64,000 nucleotides of DNA from Undibacterium sp. YM2 (GTDB lineage: Bacteria > Pseudomonadota > Gammaproteobacteria > Burkholderiales > Burkholderiaceae_D), in assembly GCF_009937975.1 (NCBI RefSeq), contig NZ_AP018441.1:992001-1056000 (forward strand), written 5' to 3'. Below are positions 29,626 to 38,676 of this stretch, piece after piece. The translations under genes were made by a program, and so were the position numbers. The notes below the pieces were generated by a model that ran no database searches, was not told where the DNA came from, and saw only the letters and a program-made list of their open reading frames with translations. Each line of letters begins with the position of its first letter. The stretch's first letter is position 1.

Positions 29626-31548
29626 ATGACCGACGCCGGCATCTCACAGTCAGTATCCGTATTGAGTCATGGATTACTGCGTCATATCATCAACCATAGT
29701 CGCGAAGCGATTCTGGTCGTGGATATGCAGCGTATGGTCTTGGTTGATGCCAACCAGCTGGCCTGCATGATGCTAGCCTATACGCGGGATGAATTGCTGG
29801 GTTTGCCACTGGCAAATATCGAGTGCTCCTTGCAGGATGTGTTTTTTTGGGAGGCCTTGCGGGCAGATGCGCAGGCTGAGGGCAGAGCTGTTGCCGAGAG
29901 CGAATGGATCAACCACCACGGCATTTCTTTTCCCGTCGAAAAGCGCGTTTCAACTTTCATTGATGGCGGCAATGAGTTTTTCATCATCCATGCCGAAGAC
30001 ATTACTCACAGGCGCGAGCTGGTCGATGGTCACGTGCACCTGGTGGCGCAATTGCAAAGCTCGCTTGATGCAACCGCCGAAGGCATCCTGTCGATAGACT
30101 TGAATGGCAATGTCGTGAACATCAACCAGCGCTTTTCTTCGATGTGGCAATTGAAGGATGAATTACTGGCTTCCAGAGACGAGGCGCAGATGTTTGCCCA
30201 TCTCAAGAATGCGCTTCAGGATGCCGATGATTTTTTTGCCAGTCTGGAAAAAATCAGGGAAGACCCGAATCTGGAAACCGAAGATTTGATGACGCTGAAA
30301 GACGGGCGTTATTTTATCTGTGTGTCCAAGCCAGAATTCATGCGCGACAGGCGGGTAGGGCGGGTTTTCAGTGTGCGCGATATTACACAGATGAAAGAAG
30401 CAGAGTGCAGTCTGGTGGCAGCCAGGGATGCAGCTGAGCGCGCCAGCAAGGAAAAATCACGCATGCTGGAAGCGCTGCTGATCAGTGAGTCACGCCTGCG
30501 CCGCCTCGTCAATTCCAGCCTCATCGGCATCATGCAAGGTAATCTCAGTGGCAGACTGACCGAAGCCAATGATGTCTTGTTGCAACTGGTTGGTGTCCAA
30601 AGACGCGAATTTGTCGAGTCTGGCATGAGCTGGCTGGATACGACGACAGAAGAAAGTCACACCCTGCACAAGAATGCTATGGCAGAAATTCGTCTGCATG
30701 GGCAGGCCAGACCTTATGAAGGTGAATTGATACGCAAGGATGGCGAGCGCATTCCCGTCATGGTGGGCCTGGCGCAACTCGAGGGCTCGCTGGAAGAATG
30801 GGTGGGTTTCGTGCTCGACCTGACTGAGCAGCGCAAGGCTGACCGCATCAAGTCTGAATTTATTTCTGTCGTCAGCCATGAGTTGCGCACGCCGCTGACT
30901 TCAATACGCGGTGCTCTGGGTTTGCTCGAAAGTGGGATTGCCGGTGAGTTGACTGCCAAGACCATGCAACTCATCAAGGTCGCCCACAGGAATTGCCAGC
31001 GCCTCGGTGTGCTGGTCAACGATATCCTGGACATGGAAAAACTGGCCTCTGGCAAAATGGTCATCAATATAGAGCGCTTCGACCTCGTAGCCGTAACCAG
31101 GCAGGCAATAGAAGCCAATGCCGGTTATGCCCAGGCCCTGAATGTACGCTACTGCTTCACTGGTCACCCGGAAAACGCCTGGGCCATGGGCGACAATGTG
31201 CGCGTCATGCAGGTATTTGCCAATTTGCTGTCGAACGCCGCCAAGTTTTCCCCGAATGGGGCTGAAGTGCAAATCCGTATCACCGACAACTCCGGTATCT
31301 ATAAAGTCGAAGTGGAAGACCACGGACAAGGCATACCTGAGGCCTTTAGGGAACAGATATTCAAGAAATTTGCCCAGGCAGACGGCACCAACACCCGGCA
31401 GCAAGGCGGTACCGGCCTCGGTTTGAATATCACCAAGACCTTCGTCGAGAAAATGGGCGGTGAAATCGGCTTTGAAACGGAAGAGGGCAAGGGCAGCATA
31501 TTCTGGTTTACCTTACTGGCCTCAGCGCACCGTCGCCACGACAGATAG
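29626..31548 (+). CDS. Multi-PAS sensor histidine kinase
   Basis: A 640-aa cytoplasmic hybrid-free kinase with no transmembrane segment visible. Three PAS-like domains are at about 15-135 (HIINHSREAILVVDMQRMVLVDANQLACMMLAYTRDELLG), 150-265 and 295-405 (RLRRLVNSSLIGIMQGNLSGRLTEANDVLLQLVGV). A HisKA domain follows with phospho-acceptor H418 in FISVVSHELRTPLTSIRG, then an HATPase with LLSNAAKFSPNGA (N box), EDHGQGIPEAF and GGTGLGLNITK. It starts 5 nt after the HD-GYP gene. No response regulator is adjacent, so its output is unknown. Soluble PAS sensing suggests redox, light or a small ligand. Confidence 0.92.
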   Translation: MTDAGISQSVSVLSHGLLRHIINHSREAILVVDMQRMVLVDANQLACMMLAYTRDELLGLPLANIECSLQDVFFWEALRADAQAEGRAVAESEWINHHGISFPVEKRVSTFIDGGNEFFIIHAEDITHRRELVDGHVHLVAQLQSSLDATAEGILSIDLNGNVVNINQRFSSMWQLKDELLASRDEAQMFAHLKNALQDADDFFASLEKIREDPNLETEDLMTLKDGRYFICVSKPEFMRDRRVGRVFSVRDITQMKEAECSLVAARDAAERASKEKSRMLEALLISESRLRRLVNSSLIGIMQGNLSGRLTEANDVLLQLVGVQRREFVESGMSWLDTTTEESHTLHKNAMAEIRLHGQARPYEGELIRKDGERIPVMVGLAQLEGSLEEWVGFVLDLTEQRKADRIKSEFISVVSHELRTPLTSIRGALGLLESGIAGELTAKTMQLIKVAHRNCQRLGVLVNDILDMEKLASGKMVINIERFDLVAVTRQAIEANAGYAQALNVRYCFTGHPENAWAMGDNVRVMQVFANLLSNAAKFSPNGAEVQIRITDNSGIYKVEVEDHGQGIPEAFREQIFKKFAQADGTNTRQQGGTGLGLNITKTFVEKMGGEIGFETEEGKGSIFWFTLLASAHRRHDR

Positions 31549-31641
31549 TCTTGAGTTTTTGACTTCACACCTTATCTCCTCATTGCATACACTCAGCCTG
31601 CTCATTGGTATATCCAAGGCAAGGTTTTAGCTAATTGCATG

Positions 31642-31656
31642 GTAGTTAAAATCTAT
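31642..31656. promoter_or_regulatory. Possible OxyR half-site upstream of ahpC
   Basis: GTAG, seven bases, CTAT matches one half of the ATAG-N7-CTAT pattern, 82-96 nt before the ahpC start. The second half downstream does not match, so this is a weak candidate supported mainly by gene function. Confidence 0.3.
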
Positions 31657-31737
31657 TGGATATTTAAAATTCATAGTGATATGCTTCTTGCCGTTGTGGA
31701 CATATTGTTCACCTTGTTACGTCATCAGGAGAATTTA

Positions 31738-32286
31738 ATGAAAACTGTAGGTCAAAAACTCGACGCATTCAAAGTTCCAGCAGCCAAGCCAGGCTTCAAT
31801 CATCATGAAGAAAACGGCGTCTCCGCATTTGAAGACATCACCGAAGCTTCCTTCCCTGGCAAATGGAAAATCATTTATTTCTACCCAAAAGATTTCACTT
31901 TCGTATGCCCAACTGAAATCGTTGAATTTGCCAAGCTCGCTAACGACTTTGCAGACCGCGATGCAGTCTTGATGGGTGGTTCTACCGATAACGAATTCTG
32001 CAAACTGGCATGGCGCCGTGAACACAAAGACCTGGACAAACTGAACCACTATGCGTTCGGCGATGCAACCGGTTCTCTGGTAGACATGCTGGGTGTACGC
32101 GATGTCAACGCCGGTGTTGCCCTGCGCGCGACTTTCATTGTTGATCCTGACAATGTCATCCAGCACGTTTCTGTCAATAACCTGAACGTTGGCCGTAACC
32201 CAACAGAAATCCTGCGTATTCTGGATGGTCTGCAAACAGACGAACTGTGCCCATGCAACCGTACAGTAGGCGGCGCAACTCTGTAA
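31738..32286 (+). CDS. ahpC: Peroxiredoxin AhpC (AhpD-linked type)
   Basis: Reduces hydrogen peroxide and alkyl hydroperoxides. The 182-aa protein has the peroxidatic cysteine C57 in KDFTFVCPTEIVEFA and C-terminal cysteines C171 and C173 (DELCPCNRT) as resolving thiols. The CxC tail resembles the actinobacterial AhpC that is recycled by AhpD instead of AhpF, in line with ahpD being next. AGGAGAATTTA precedes the ATG at 31738, and the frame upstream to 31639 is not coding. A small hairpin separates it from ahpD. Confidence 0.95.
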   Translation: MKTVGQKLDAFKVPAAKPGFNHHEENGVSAFEDITEASFPGKWKIIYFYPKDFTFVCPTEIVEFAKLANDFADRDAVLMGGSTDNEFCKLAWRREHKDLDKLNHYAFGDATGSLVDMLGVRDVNAGVALRATFIVDPDNVIQHVSVNNLNVGRNPTEILRILDGLQTDELCPCNRTVGGATL

Positions 32287-32315
32287 TTCAGGGAGCGTAG
32301 CTCAAGATGTAAAAT

Positions 32316-32336
32316 AAACCCGCTACGGCGGGTTTT
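32316..32336. terminator. Hairpin between ahpC and ahpD
   Basis: AAACCCGC, TACG, GCGGGTTT and then T's, with A's on the other side. It could cap ahpC transcripts while letting a fraction continue into ahpD. Confidence 0.7.
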
Positions 32337-32363
32337 AAAACCACTTTTTGATAGGTAAATACT

Positions 32364-32888
32364 ATGGAATTCTTGAATTTAATTAAAAGTCGTATCCCTG
32401 ATTACGCCAAGGATATCCGTCTGAACATCGATGGCACTATCGCCCGCTCCAGCCTGGAAGGCAATGACGCAGTAGGCGTGGCACTGGCAGCAGCCTTCGC
32501 AGCAAAAAGCACAGTGATCATTGAGGCCATCAAATCCAGTGGCGCAATCACGCCGGAAGAAATCAATGCAGCGCTGACAGCAGCGGCTTTGATGGGCATG
32601 AATAATGTCTGGTACCCGTATGTAGAAATGGCGGACGACGCTGACCTGAAAACCCAGGCTGCCCAATTGCGCATGAATGCCTATGCGACCAATGGCGGTG
32701 TGGATAAGCGCCGTTTCGAGATGTATGCGCTGGCGGCTTCCATCATCGGCAAATGCCATTTCTGTGTGAAATCGCATTATGAGTTGTTGAAGAAGGAAGG
32801 CATGTCAGCCACGCAGTTGCGCGATGTCGGGCGCATTGCGGCTGTTGTGAATGCGGCAGCGCAGGTTATTTCTGCTGAGACTTTGTAA
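32364..32888 (+). CDS. ahpD: Alkyl hydroperoxide reductase AhpD
   Basis: AhpD is a thiol-disulfide protein that reduces AhpC. The 174-aa protein carries the relay E119, C131, C134 and H138 (GKCHFCVKSH), each one residue offset from the Mycobacterium tuberculosis enzyme, with the whole AhpD fold length present. In mycobacteria the electrons come from lipoamide of dihydrolipoamide succinyltransferase via Lpd. Here the partner is unknown. It lies 77 nt after ahpC on the same strand. Confidence 0.95.
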   Translation: MEFLNLIKSRIPDYAKDIRLNIDGTIARSSLEGNDAVGVALAAAFAAKSTVIIEAIKSSGAITPEEINAALTAAALMGMNNVWYPYVEMADDADLKTQAAQLRMNAYATNGGVDKRRFEMYALAASIIGKCHFCVKSHYELLKKEGMSATQLRDVGRIAAVVNAAAQVISAETL

Positions 32889-32905
32889 TCTCAGGATAGT
32901 ATTGC

Positions 32906-32928
32906 TCCCTCCCTTTGAAAGGGAGGGA
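32906..32928. terminator. Terminator-like hairpin after ahpD
   Basis: TCCCTCCCTTT and its perfect complement AAAGGGAGGGA are separated by a single base, a very tight hairpin or cruciform starting 18 nt after the ahpD stop. Only weak T-runs follow. Confidence 0.55.
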
Positions 32929-33037
32929 ATTCCTTTGTCATTTCTTTATCAAGTACATTATTCCAATCAGCAGTGAGCTTTGGATGGATACTGGTGCGTT
33001 CATTGCATGCGCCATCCATCAAAGAACGTAATTCTCG

Positions 33038-33382
33038 CTATCGCGACTTCCTCTTAAAAATCCCCAACACCACAATCAGCAGCAACAAAGGCAATAAAAA
33101 CGGCGAAAAAATCATCAAAAACAAGCCGCCTATCAGCACAGCAAAACCCACCAGCAAGAACGACACCCCCGCAATCACCAGCCCCGCCATTACCATGGCA
33201 AAGACGATGGCGACCAGTGCCACGGCGACGCCACCGATTGAAAAGCCATTTTCAGAAAAAATATCAAAATCATCCGGACTCCAGTCCAGGTTTAAATCGA
33301 TGGGGCTGTCCATGACATACCAGATGACCAGCAAGAGTATGCAAAACGCGGTGAAGCGGGCGGATGATTTTTGATCTGACAT
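33038..33382 (-). CDS. Small integral membrane protein of unknown function
   Basis: A 114-aa protein with an N-terminal helix (FTAFCILLLVIWYVM), an acidic extracytoplasmic or cytoplasmic stretch (DSPIDLNLDWSPDDFDIFSENG) and two or three tightly packed hydrophobic helices to the end (GGVAVALVAIVFAMVMAGLVIAGVSFLLVGFAVLIGG...), closing with KRKSR. I do not recognise a named family. It follows the SPFH gene on the same strand after 52 nt, so it could be a membrane partner of that protein. Confidence 0.7.
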   Translation of the reverse strand: MSDQKSSARFTAFCILLLVIWYVMDSPIDLNLDWSPDDFDIFSENGFSIGGVAVALVAIVFAMVMAGLVIAGVSFLLVGFAVLIGGLFLMIFSPFLLPLLLLIVVLGIFKRKSR

Positions 33383-33434
33383 GGCTGGCTTGTTCCTCGC
33401 TTGTTACTGCTTATTTACCAACTTATTTTTCAAC

Positions 33435-34226
33435 TTACTTTCCAACATTGATGAAGGGGATTGCTCCACCAGTCGTTGTTGGCAAACGTCCATCCCATTT
33501 TTCTATCGCCTTGGCCTGGTTCTCGGTTTCACGCAGACGTAGCAGTTCTGGTGTGACTTGCTGTCTTTGCAAGGCCAGGGCTTCTGCTTCAGCGCGGGCG
33601 CGGGATACTTTTTGTTTGGCTTCGACTTCTATCCTTTGCAGGTCGCGCTCGGCCTTCATTTTCAATTGATCTGCCGTGGTCTTGGCTTCGATCGCTTCAT
33701 TGAAGGTACGGCTGAAGTTGAAATTGACGATGGAAAATTCATCAACCACCAGACCATGTCTTGCCATGCGTTCTTTCAGGGCCAGGATGATTTCATCGCG
33801 TACTTGTGAGCGGCGTGAGATCAGTTCTTCTGCTGTGAAACGGGCGGTTACCGCCTTGACCGCTTCCTGCACACTGGGGATGATGATGCGTTCACCAGGT
33901 TCATTACCAAGATCGCGGAAAACCGAAACCACTGCATCTGGCCTGACGTGATAGTTGATGGCAATCTTGGTGTGCACGGTTTGCAAGTCCTTGGAAGCTG
34001 CATCGCCATCACCTTCACCTTTTTGGATGGCAACGGAAACCTTTTGCATTTTCTGGGCAATAGGCCAGACCCAGTGTATGCCTTCACTGTAAACCTCATC
34101 CGAGGGTTTGCCAAATGTTGTCAGCACACCGCGATGACCAGCGGGGATAGTAGCGAAAGGGTTGAGTATGATCAGCACCAGCAAGACGATCAGGCCGACC
34201 GCAAATTTGGGGAAGAGACTACGCAT
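33435..34226 (-). CDS. Prohibitin-like SPFH domain protein
   Basis: A 263-aa membrane-anchored scaffold protein. The N-terminal helix KFAVGLIVLLVLIILNPFATIPAGHRGVLTTFGKPSDEVYSEGIHWVWP leads into the SPFH/Band 7 domain. A long coiled-coil region follows (FNEAIEAKTTADQLKMKAERDLQRIEVEAKQKVSRARAEAEALALQ). The family forms ring-like assemblies in membranes and is linked to protease control and membrane microdomains; prohibitins are the closest type. It lies upstream of a 114-aa membrane protein. Confidence 0.88.
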   Translation of the reverse strand: MRSLFPKFAVGLIVLLVLIILNPFATIPAGHRGVLTTFGKPSDEVYSEGIHWVWPIAQKMQKVSVAIQKGEGDGDAASKDLQTVHTKIAINYHVRPDAVVSVFRDLGNEPGERIIIPSVQEAVKAVTARFTAEELISRRSQVRDEIILALKERMARHGLVVDEFSIVNFNFSRTFNEAIEAKTTADQLKMKAERDLQRIEVEAKQKVSRARAEAEALALQRQQVTPELLRLRETENQAKAIEKWDGRLPTTTGGAIPFINVGK

Positions 34227-34342
34227 GATTTTTTAATCCCAGGGAATGAAAACACCCGCAGTATAGGTGTTTTTTACATAAGTATTCCCGGTAATCGGAG
34301 GGCAAAACTACCGCTTATTTTGCGCCCTGTTTTTACGTCCTG

Positions 34343-35329
34343 TTAGTTTGCATAAATTGCCGCAAACGCTGCTTCGCCCACGCGTTGATAAGCGCGGTAC
34401 ATGCCTTCGGTATTGAAGGGCAGGACAATATTGCCAAGCCGGTCTATGCCTATGATGCCACCCTGGCCTTCATACAGGGGCAGTTTATCCATGACGACAC
34501 TATTAGCAGCCTGCTCCAGGCTCAGTCCCAGGTATTGCATTTGCGCAGTAATATCATGCAGCGCCAGGCTGCGCATGAAGGCTTCACCCGTGCCTGTTGC
34601 AGACAGGGCAGTAGTCTGGTTATCGGCATAACAGCCAGCGCCCAGCATGGGTGTGTCGCCGACGCGGCCAGGCAGTTTGTTTGTCATGCCACCAGTCGAA
34701 GTGGCTGCAGCCAGGTTGCCGTGCACATCCAGCGCGACGGCACCTACCGTGCCAAATTTTTTATCGGGATCAAGTGGCGCGGGTTCTGAAGCTGGTTTGG
34801 ATGACGTGTTCAGCAAATTCGCTGCATCATGATCCAGCAACACACCAGACTCTTGCCGGGCGCGTTGCAATTGCGCGTAGCGCTCTTCGGTATAAAAGTA
34901 AGCATGGTCTTCGAATTGCAGGCCATGCTGGCGCAAGAATTCTTCTGCACCTTTGCCTACCATCAAGACGTGCGGGCTGTGCTCCATGACGGCTCTGGCT
35001 GCGCGAACGGGATTGCGCACATGCTGTATACAAGCCACAGCACCTGCACGGCGGGTTTTGCCATCCATGATGGCGGCGTCCATTTCTATCGTGCCCGCAT
35101 TGGTGAATACGGCACCTTTGCCTGCGTTGAATAAGGGACAGTCTTCCAGCAGGCTGACAGCCAGGCTCACAGCATCCAGTGCGCTGCCACCCTGTGCCAA
35201 TACTTCATTACCCGCAGTGGCGATGGACCGTAAAGCATCCAGATAGCGCGCTTCCTGTTCCGTTGTCAGGCTGCTGCGCAGGATAATGCCAGCGCCACCG
35301 TGGATGGCGATAGCGGCAGGTGCGGCCAT
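34343..35329 (-). CDS. Isoaspartyl peptidase / type III L-asparaginase
   Basis: An N-terminal-nucleophile hydrolase that cleaves beta-aspartyl dipeptides and asparagine after self-cleavage. The 328-aa precursor reads MAAPAAIAIHGGAGIILRS and has the cleavage site FGTVGAVALDVHGNLAAATSTGG, where T194 becomes the nucleophile. GRVGDTPMLGAGCYAD and TGTGEAFMR follow as expected. The ATG at 35329 is separated by one base from the stop of the RpiR regulator, so translation is coupled. The longer upstream frame overlaps rpiR and is not needed. Confidence 0.94.
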   Translation of the reverse strand: MAAPAAIAIHGGAGIILRSSLTTEQEARYLDALRSIATAGNEVLAQGGSALDAVSLAVSLLEDCPLFNAGKGAVFTNAGTIEMDAAIMDGKTRRAGAVACIQHVRNPVRAARAVMEHSPHVLMVGKGAEEFLRQHGLQFEDHAYFYTEERYAQLQRARQESGVLLDHDAANLLNTSSKPASEPAPLDPDKKFGTVGAVALDVHGNLAAATSTGGMTNKLPGRVGDTPMLGAGCYADNQTTALSATGTGEAFMRSLALHDITAQMQYLGLSLEQAANSVVMDKLPLYEGQGGIIGIDRLGNIVLPFNTEGMYRAYQRVGEAAFAAIYAN

Positions 35330-35330
35330 T

Positions 35331-36278
35331 TTATGCTGGCCTGTCCATGTCGATGATCTTGCTGGCTGCCGCTGCCTGCGATTTGCGGGTCGTGGCATTC
35401 GGTTCCTGGTACAGCCATGGCAGCATGAACTTCGTCATTTCAGATGCCGCATGCACGGGTGCCTTGGCCTGGTGGGCGACGGCACTGCAAATCGCTTCTA
35501 TCAGGCACAGCGCTGCGCCTTCAGAGTTCGGTGAAAAATTGCGGCGGGTTTGCGCATACAGGGTGATGTTCGCCAGCGAAGCCAATGGTGAGCTTGGTGC
35601 ATCCGTCAGCGCCAGGATGGGTACACCTTTTTCACGCAACTGCTGCAGGATGGTGACCACATCTTCTGCATAACGCGGGAAAGAAATGCCGATGACCAGA
35701 TCGCGCTCTGTGTATTTGAACAATTGCCGTGCGACATTCGATGGCCCGCCCGAGCCCAGTGTTGATTGCACGGTATTGCAGAACGGGTCCAGGCTATGCG
35801 CCATCAGGCCAGCCAGAAAGGCGCTGGCTCCATAGCCGACGATGTAAATTCTTTCTGCATTCAGGATCTGGCGCACGGCATGGTTGCACAGATCAGGAGC
35901 CAGGCCGCGGCGGGTAGCCTCCAGATTGGCCATGTCTTCATTGAGAGAACTGGAAATAATTTCTGTGCTGGTGGCAGGGCGCTGGATTTCGCTGCGCAGA
36001 TTATCGATAGGTGCCAGCATGGCTTCAAAGCCATATACCAGTTCAGCACGGAATTGCGGATAACCTTCAAAGCCCAGCGCCCTGGCAAAGCGATTTGCCG
36101 TGGCTACCGAGATGCCGACGGCATTTGCCAGCTCATCGATAGACATGGTGGCTGATCGAAATACATTCGACAGCACATAATCGGCTGCTTTTCTGTGCGC
36201 TTTTGACAAGTTCATATAGACCTTGCCTATGCGCGCATTAACAGTACCACCCAGGGATTGCGTATCAGGACGATTCAT
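35331..36278 (-). CDS. RpiR/MurR family transcriptional regulator
   Basis: A 315-aa regulator with an N-terminal HTH_6 domain (IGKVYMNLSKAHRKAADYVLSNVFRSATMSIDELANAVGISVATANRFARALGFEGYPQFRAEL) and a C-terminal SIS sugar/phospho-ligand domain (AERIYIVGYGASAFLAGLMAH ... VIGISFPRYAEDVVTILQQLREKGVPILALTD). Coupling to the isoaspartyl peptidase by a single-base gap suggests it controls that gene, with a ligand tied to peptide or cell-wall turnover. Some Burkholderiales place a similar pair next to peptide ABC transporters; none is present here. Confidence 0.92.
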   Translation of the reverse strand: MNRPDTQSLGGTVNARIGKVYMNLSKAHRKAADYVLSNVFRSATMSIDELANAVGISVATANRFARALGFEGYPQFRAELVYGFEAMLAPIDNLRSEIQRPATSTEIISSSLNEDMANLEATRRGLAPDLCNHAVRQILNAERIYIVGYGASAFLAGLMAHSLDPFCNTVQSTLGSGGPSNVARQLFKYTERDLVIGISFPRYAEDVVTILQQLREKGVPILALTDAPSSPLASLANITLYAQTRRNFSPNSEGAALCLIEAICSAVAHQAKAPVHAASEMTKFMLPWLYQEPNATTRKSQAAAASKIIDMDRPA

Positions 36279-36303
36279 ATCGGCTGGCTTTTCCGGTGAA
36301 ATA

Positions 36304-36322
36304 GAAATGTAAATATAATTTC
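36304..36322. promoter_or_regulatory. Candidate RpiR operator
   Basis: GAAAT and ATTTC lie in inverted orientation, nine bases apart, in an A/T-rich stretch 26-44 nt upstream of the rpiR start. The layout is suggestive only. Confidence 0.3.
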
Positions 36323-36550
36323 ATCGATTTAAATTGTAAAGAAATGAATCGTGTCAAATCGATGAATGTCTCTCTCCGTACATATTTTGGATAATTTGGT
36401 CTATTTAGGAGATTTGTCAGGATAAACAAAATACATCAAATTTTGTTCTGAATTTACCTGAATTTACGCAAACTAATGATTGTGTGAATGAAAAGATTGT
36501 CGGCAATGATAAACGCAAATTGACGCAGATCTAATTATTTACCAAACGGT

Positions 36551-36593
36551 AAAAAACTCAATGCCCACAGATCACAGACATGTGGGCATTGAG
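36551..36593 (-). terminator. Terminator after mnmA
   Basis: On the minus strand CTCAATGCCCACA and TGTGGGCATTGAG form a 13-bp perfect stem with an 11-nt loop followed by six T, about 30 nt after the mnmA stop. Confidence 0.93.
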
Positions 36594-36626
36594 TGTCATG
36601 ACTTGGCTGACTGTCAGCAAAATGGC

Positions 36627-37724
36627 TTAGCGGCTGGCGACATCGATAATCCCGCCACCCAGGCACACATCGCCATCATACAAAACTGCAGACTGGCCGG
36701 GCGTGACTGCCCATTGTGCCTGCGGGAAGTTCAGTTGAAAGCGCTCAGTGTCACCACTGAAATGGCAAGCCACATCAGGCTGGCGGTAGCGGGTCTTGGC
36801 TGACAGCTCACCTGCTTGCGGTGCTTCGCCCGCCACCCAGCTGACTTGTCCGGCTTCCAGACCAGCAGACAATAGCCATGGATGATCATGGCCCTGCACT
36901 GCGTACAGGGTATTGGCTTCCACATCTTTTTTCGCGACATACCAGGCATCGCTGCTGCCATCAGCATTCTGGTGCGACTTGATACCGCCTATGCCTATGC
37001 CTTTGCGCTGACCCAGGGTGTAAAAACTCAGGCCTACATGCTGGCCTATGATTTCGCCTTCTGGTGTCTGGATATTGCCCGGCTTGTACGACAGATAGCG
37101 GTTCAAAAATTCGCGGAAAGGGCGCTCACCAATAAAACAAATACCAGTCGAATCTTTTTTCTTCGCATTTGGCAATTGCAATTGCTCGGCGATTTTGCGT
37201 ACTTCAGTTTTGTGAATTTCACCAAGCGGGAACAAGGTATTTGCCAGTTGCTTCTGGTTCAGCCTGTGCAGGAAATAGCTCTGGTCCTTGCTGGCATCGA
37301 TCGCCTTCATTAACTGGAATTGGCCATTCATTTCACGCACACGCGCATAGTGGCCGGTGGCGATGTAATCGGCACCCAGCTTCATCGCGTGATCAAGAAA
37401 GGCCTTGAACTTGATTTCGGCATTGCACAGCACATCCGGGTTCGGTGTGCGGCCAGCCTGGTATTCACGCAGGAATTCTGCAAAGACGCGGTCCTTGTAT
37501 TCGCTGGCAAAATTGACGGCTTCGATATCAACGCCAACGACGTCGGCAACGCTGACGGCATCTATCCAGTCTTCGCGGGTAGAGCAGTATTCTGAATCGT
37601 CATCATCTTCCCAGTTTTTCATGAACAGGCCGATGACTTCATAGCCCTGTTCTTTCAGCAGCCATGCCGAGACGGACGAATCAACGCCGCCGGACATGCC
37701 TATTACTACTTTTTTCTTGCTCAT
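36627..37724 (-). CDS. mnmA: tRNA-specific 2-thiouridylase MnmA
   Basis: Adds sulfur to C2 of U34 in tRNA-Lys, -Glu and -Gln using ATP and a persulfide relay. The 365-aa protein starts [17 protein letters not shown], with the PP-loop SGGVDS at 11-16. The catalytic cysteines are C100 ([12 protein letters not shown]) and C196 ([11 protein letters not shown]). I chose the ATG at 37724, which overlaps the NUDIX stop by 4 nt (ATGA); the longer frame runs through the NUDIX gene. nudJ-mnmA linkage is also seen in E. coli. Confidence 0.97.
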   Translation of the reverse strand: MSKKKVVIGMSGGVDSSVSAWLLKEQGYEVIGLFMKNWEDDDDSEYCSTREDWIDAVSVADVVGVDIEAVNFASEYKDRVFAEFLREYQAGRTPNPDVLCNAEIKFKAFLDHAMKLGADYIATGHYARVREMNGQFQLMKAIDASKDQSYFLHRLNQKQLANTLFPLGEIHKTEVRKIAEQLQLPNAKKKDSTGICFIGERPFREFLNRYLSYKPGNIQTPEGEIIGQHVGLSFYTLGQRKGIGIGGIKSHQNADGSSDAWYVAKKDVEANTLYAVQGHDHPWLLSAGLEAGQVSWVAGEAPQAGELSAKTRYRQPDVACHFSGDTERFQLNFPQAQWAVTPGQSAVLYDGDVCLGGGIIDVASR

Positions 37725-38212
37725 TTTTGCGGTTCCAAGTTTCCAAGTGCGCTTGGATGGGTAAACAACAGGGACAGCGGCGCGCGCTTGCCCTGCAAAT
37801 AATCGTCTATGCATTGCATCACGAGAGGGCTGCGATGCTTGTCCTGCGCTGCCACGATTTCGTCGTAACTCATCCACACGGTGCGCAAGATGCCCGTATC
37901 AAGGGCGCGGTCATGTGCCTGGCCCAGTTCGCCGGTAAAGGCAAAGCGCAGATAAGTGACTTCTTCACCGGTTTTCGGTGAAATGAAGCGCGACAGATAG
38001 GTGCCTGTCAATGACGTTGGTGTGAAGTCGTGGGCAGTTTCTTCCAGCGTTTCGCGGATGACGGCCTGTATCAGGCTTTCATCCGGGTCCAGATGACCGG
38101 CGGGCTGGTTGATGCGCACACCATCAGGTGTTTCTTCTTCAATCATGAAAAACTGTTGGTCGCGCTCAATAATTGCGGCTACAGTGACGGATGGTTTCCA
38201 AATGGCAGACAT
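37721..38212 (-). CDS. NUDIX hydrolase (NudJ-like)
   Basis: A 163-aa hydrolase of nucleoside di/triphosphate derivatives. The Nudix box is [24 protein letters not shown] with all key Glu residues. The N-terminus [37 protein letters not shown] matches NudJ (thiamine/nucleotide pyrophosphatase) proteins. GAGAGAAG lies before the ATG at 38212, and the frame opens 8 codons earlier. It overlaps mnmA by 4 nt, so the two genes are translationally coupled. Confidence 0.88.
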   Translation of the reverse strand: MSAIWKPSVTVAAIIERDQQFFMIEEETPDGVRINQPAGHLDPDESLIQAVIRETLEETAHDFTPTSLTGTYLSRFISPKTGEEVTYLRFAFTGELGQAHDRALDTGILRTVWMSYDEIVAAQDKHRSPLVMQCIDDYLQGKRAPLSLLFTHPSALGNLEPQK

Positions 38213-38676
38213 GGCTTCTCTCAGTAAGTCCGACATTTTACTTTGCCGTCAAATTTTGTGTGGCAAACCAGCAAATTTGAAAGCGAATTAGCTAATGCGT
38301 AATTTATCTATGCCTGCTTATTTTTACGCTTTGAGCGTATTTTGATTTTGCACCAAACTTGTACAGTTTTTGATTTTAGTTTCAAGTGACTGTTTTTAAA
38401 GGAAATAATTTAGTTTTATAGATGTTTGTAGGGTGCCGTTGGCATGATTCTTTAAAGAAATTTGTAGAAAACACAAAAAAGTGAACGGTTGTGCTAAAAA
38501 ACATTTTGCGTGTAATATCGTTGTCGAATATCAAATGTAAGATTCAGGTAAGGAAGTGAGCTGCCTTAATCTACAAGAAAATCAGCAAAGAATAATGCAG
38601 CGGCCAGAGCTTACCCTTGACCGCTGCAGCACGGAATTGAAACACCAATATTCACACTAAAAAAGGGAGCAAATCT
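38213..38676. other. 464-nt intergenic region upstream of pntAA
   Basis: A long, mostly A/T-rich divergent control region between the NUDIX and transhydrogenase genes. I see no convincing gene. It ends in the leader hairpin described at 38597-38627. Confidence 0.6.
38597..38627 (+). promoter_or_regulatory. Leader hairpin before pntAA
   Basis: GCAGCGGCCA and TGACCGCTGC pair with one mismatch around an 11-nt loop, 50 nt before the pntAA start and without a T-run. It may be a leader structure in the mRNA or simply a chance hairpin. Confidence 0.4.

Larger units (their letters stand above)
36279..36626. other. 348-nt intergenic region between mnmA and rpiR
   Basis: The right part holds the mnmA terminator. 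The left two-thirds is strongly A/T-rich and probably carries the rpiR promoter. I see no gene in it. Confidence 0.6.
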
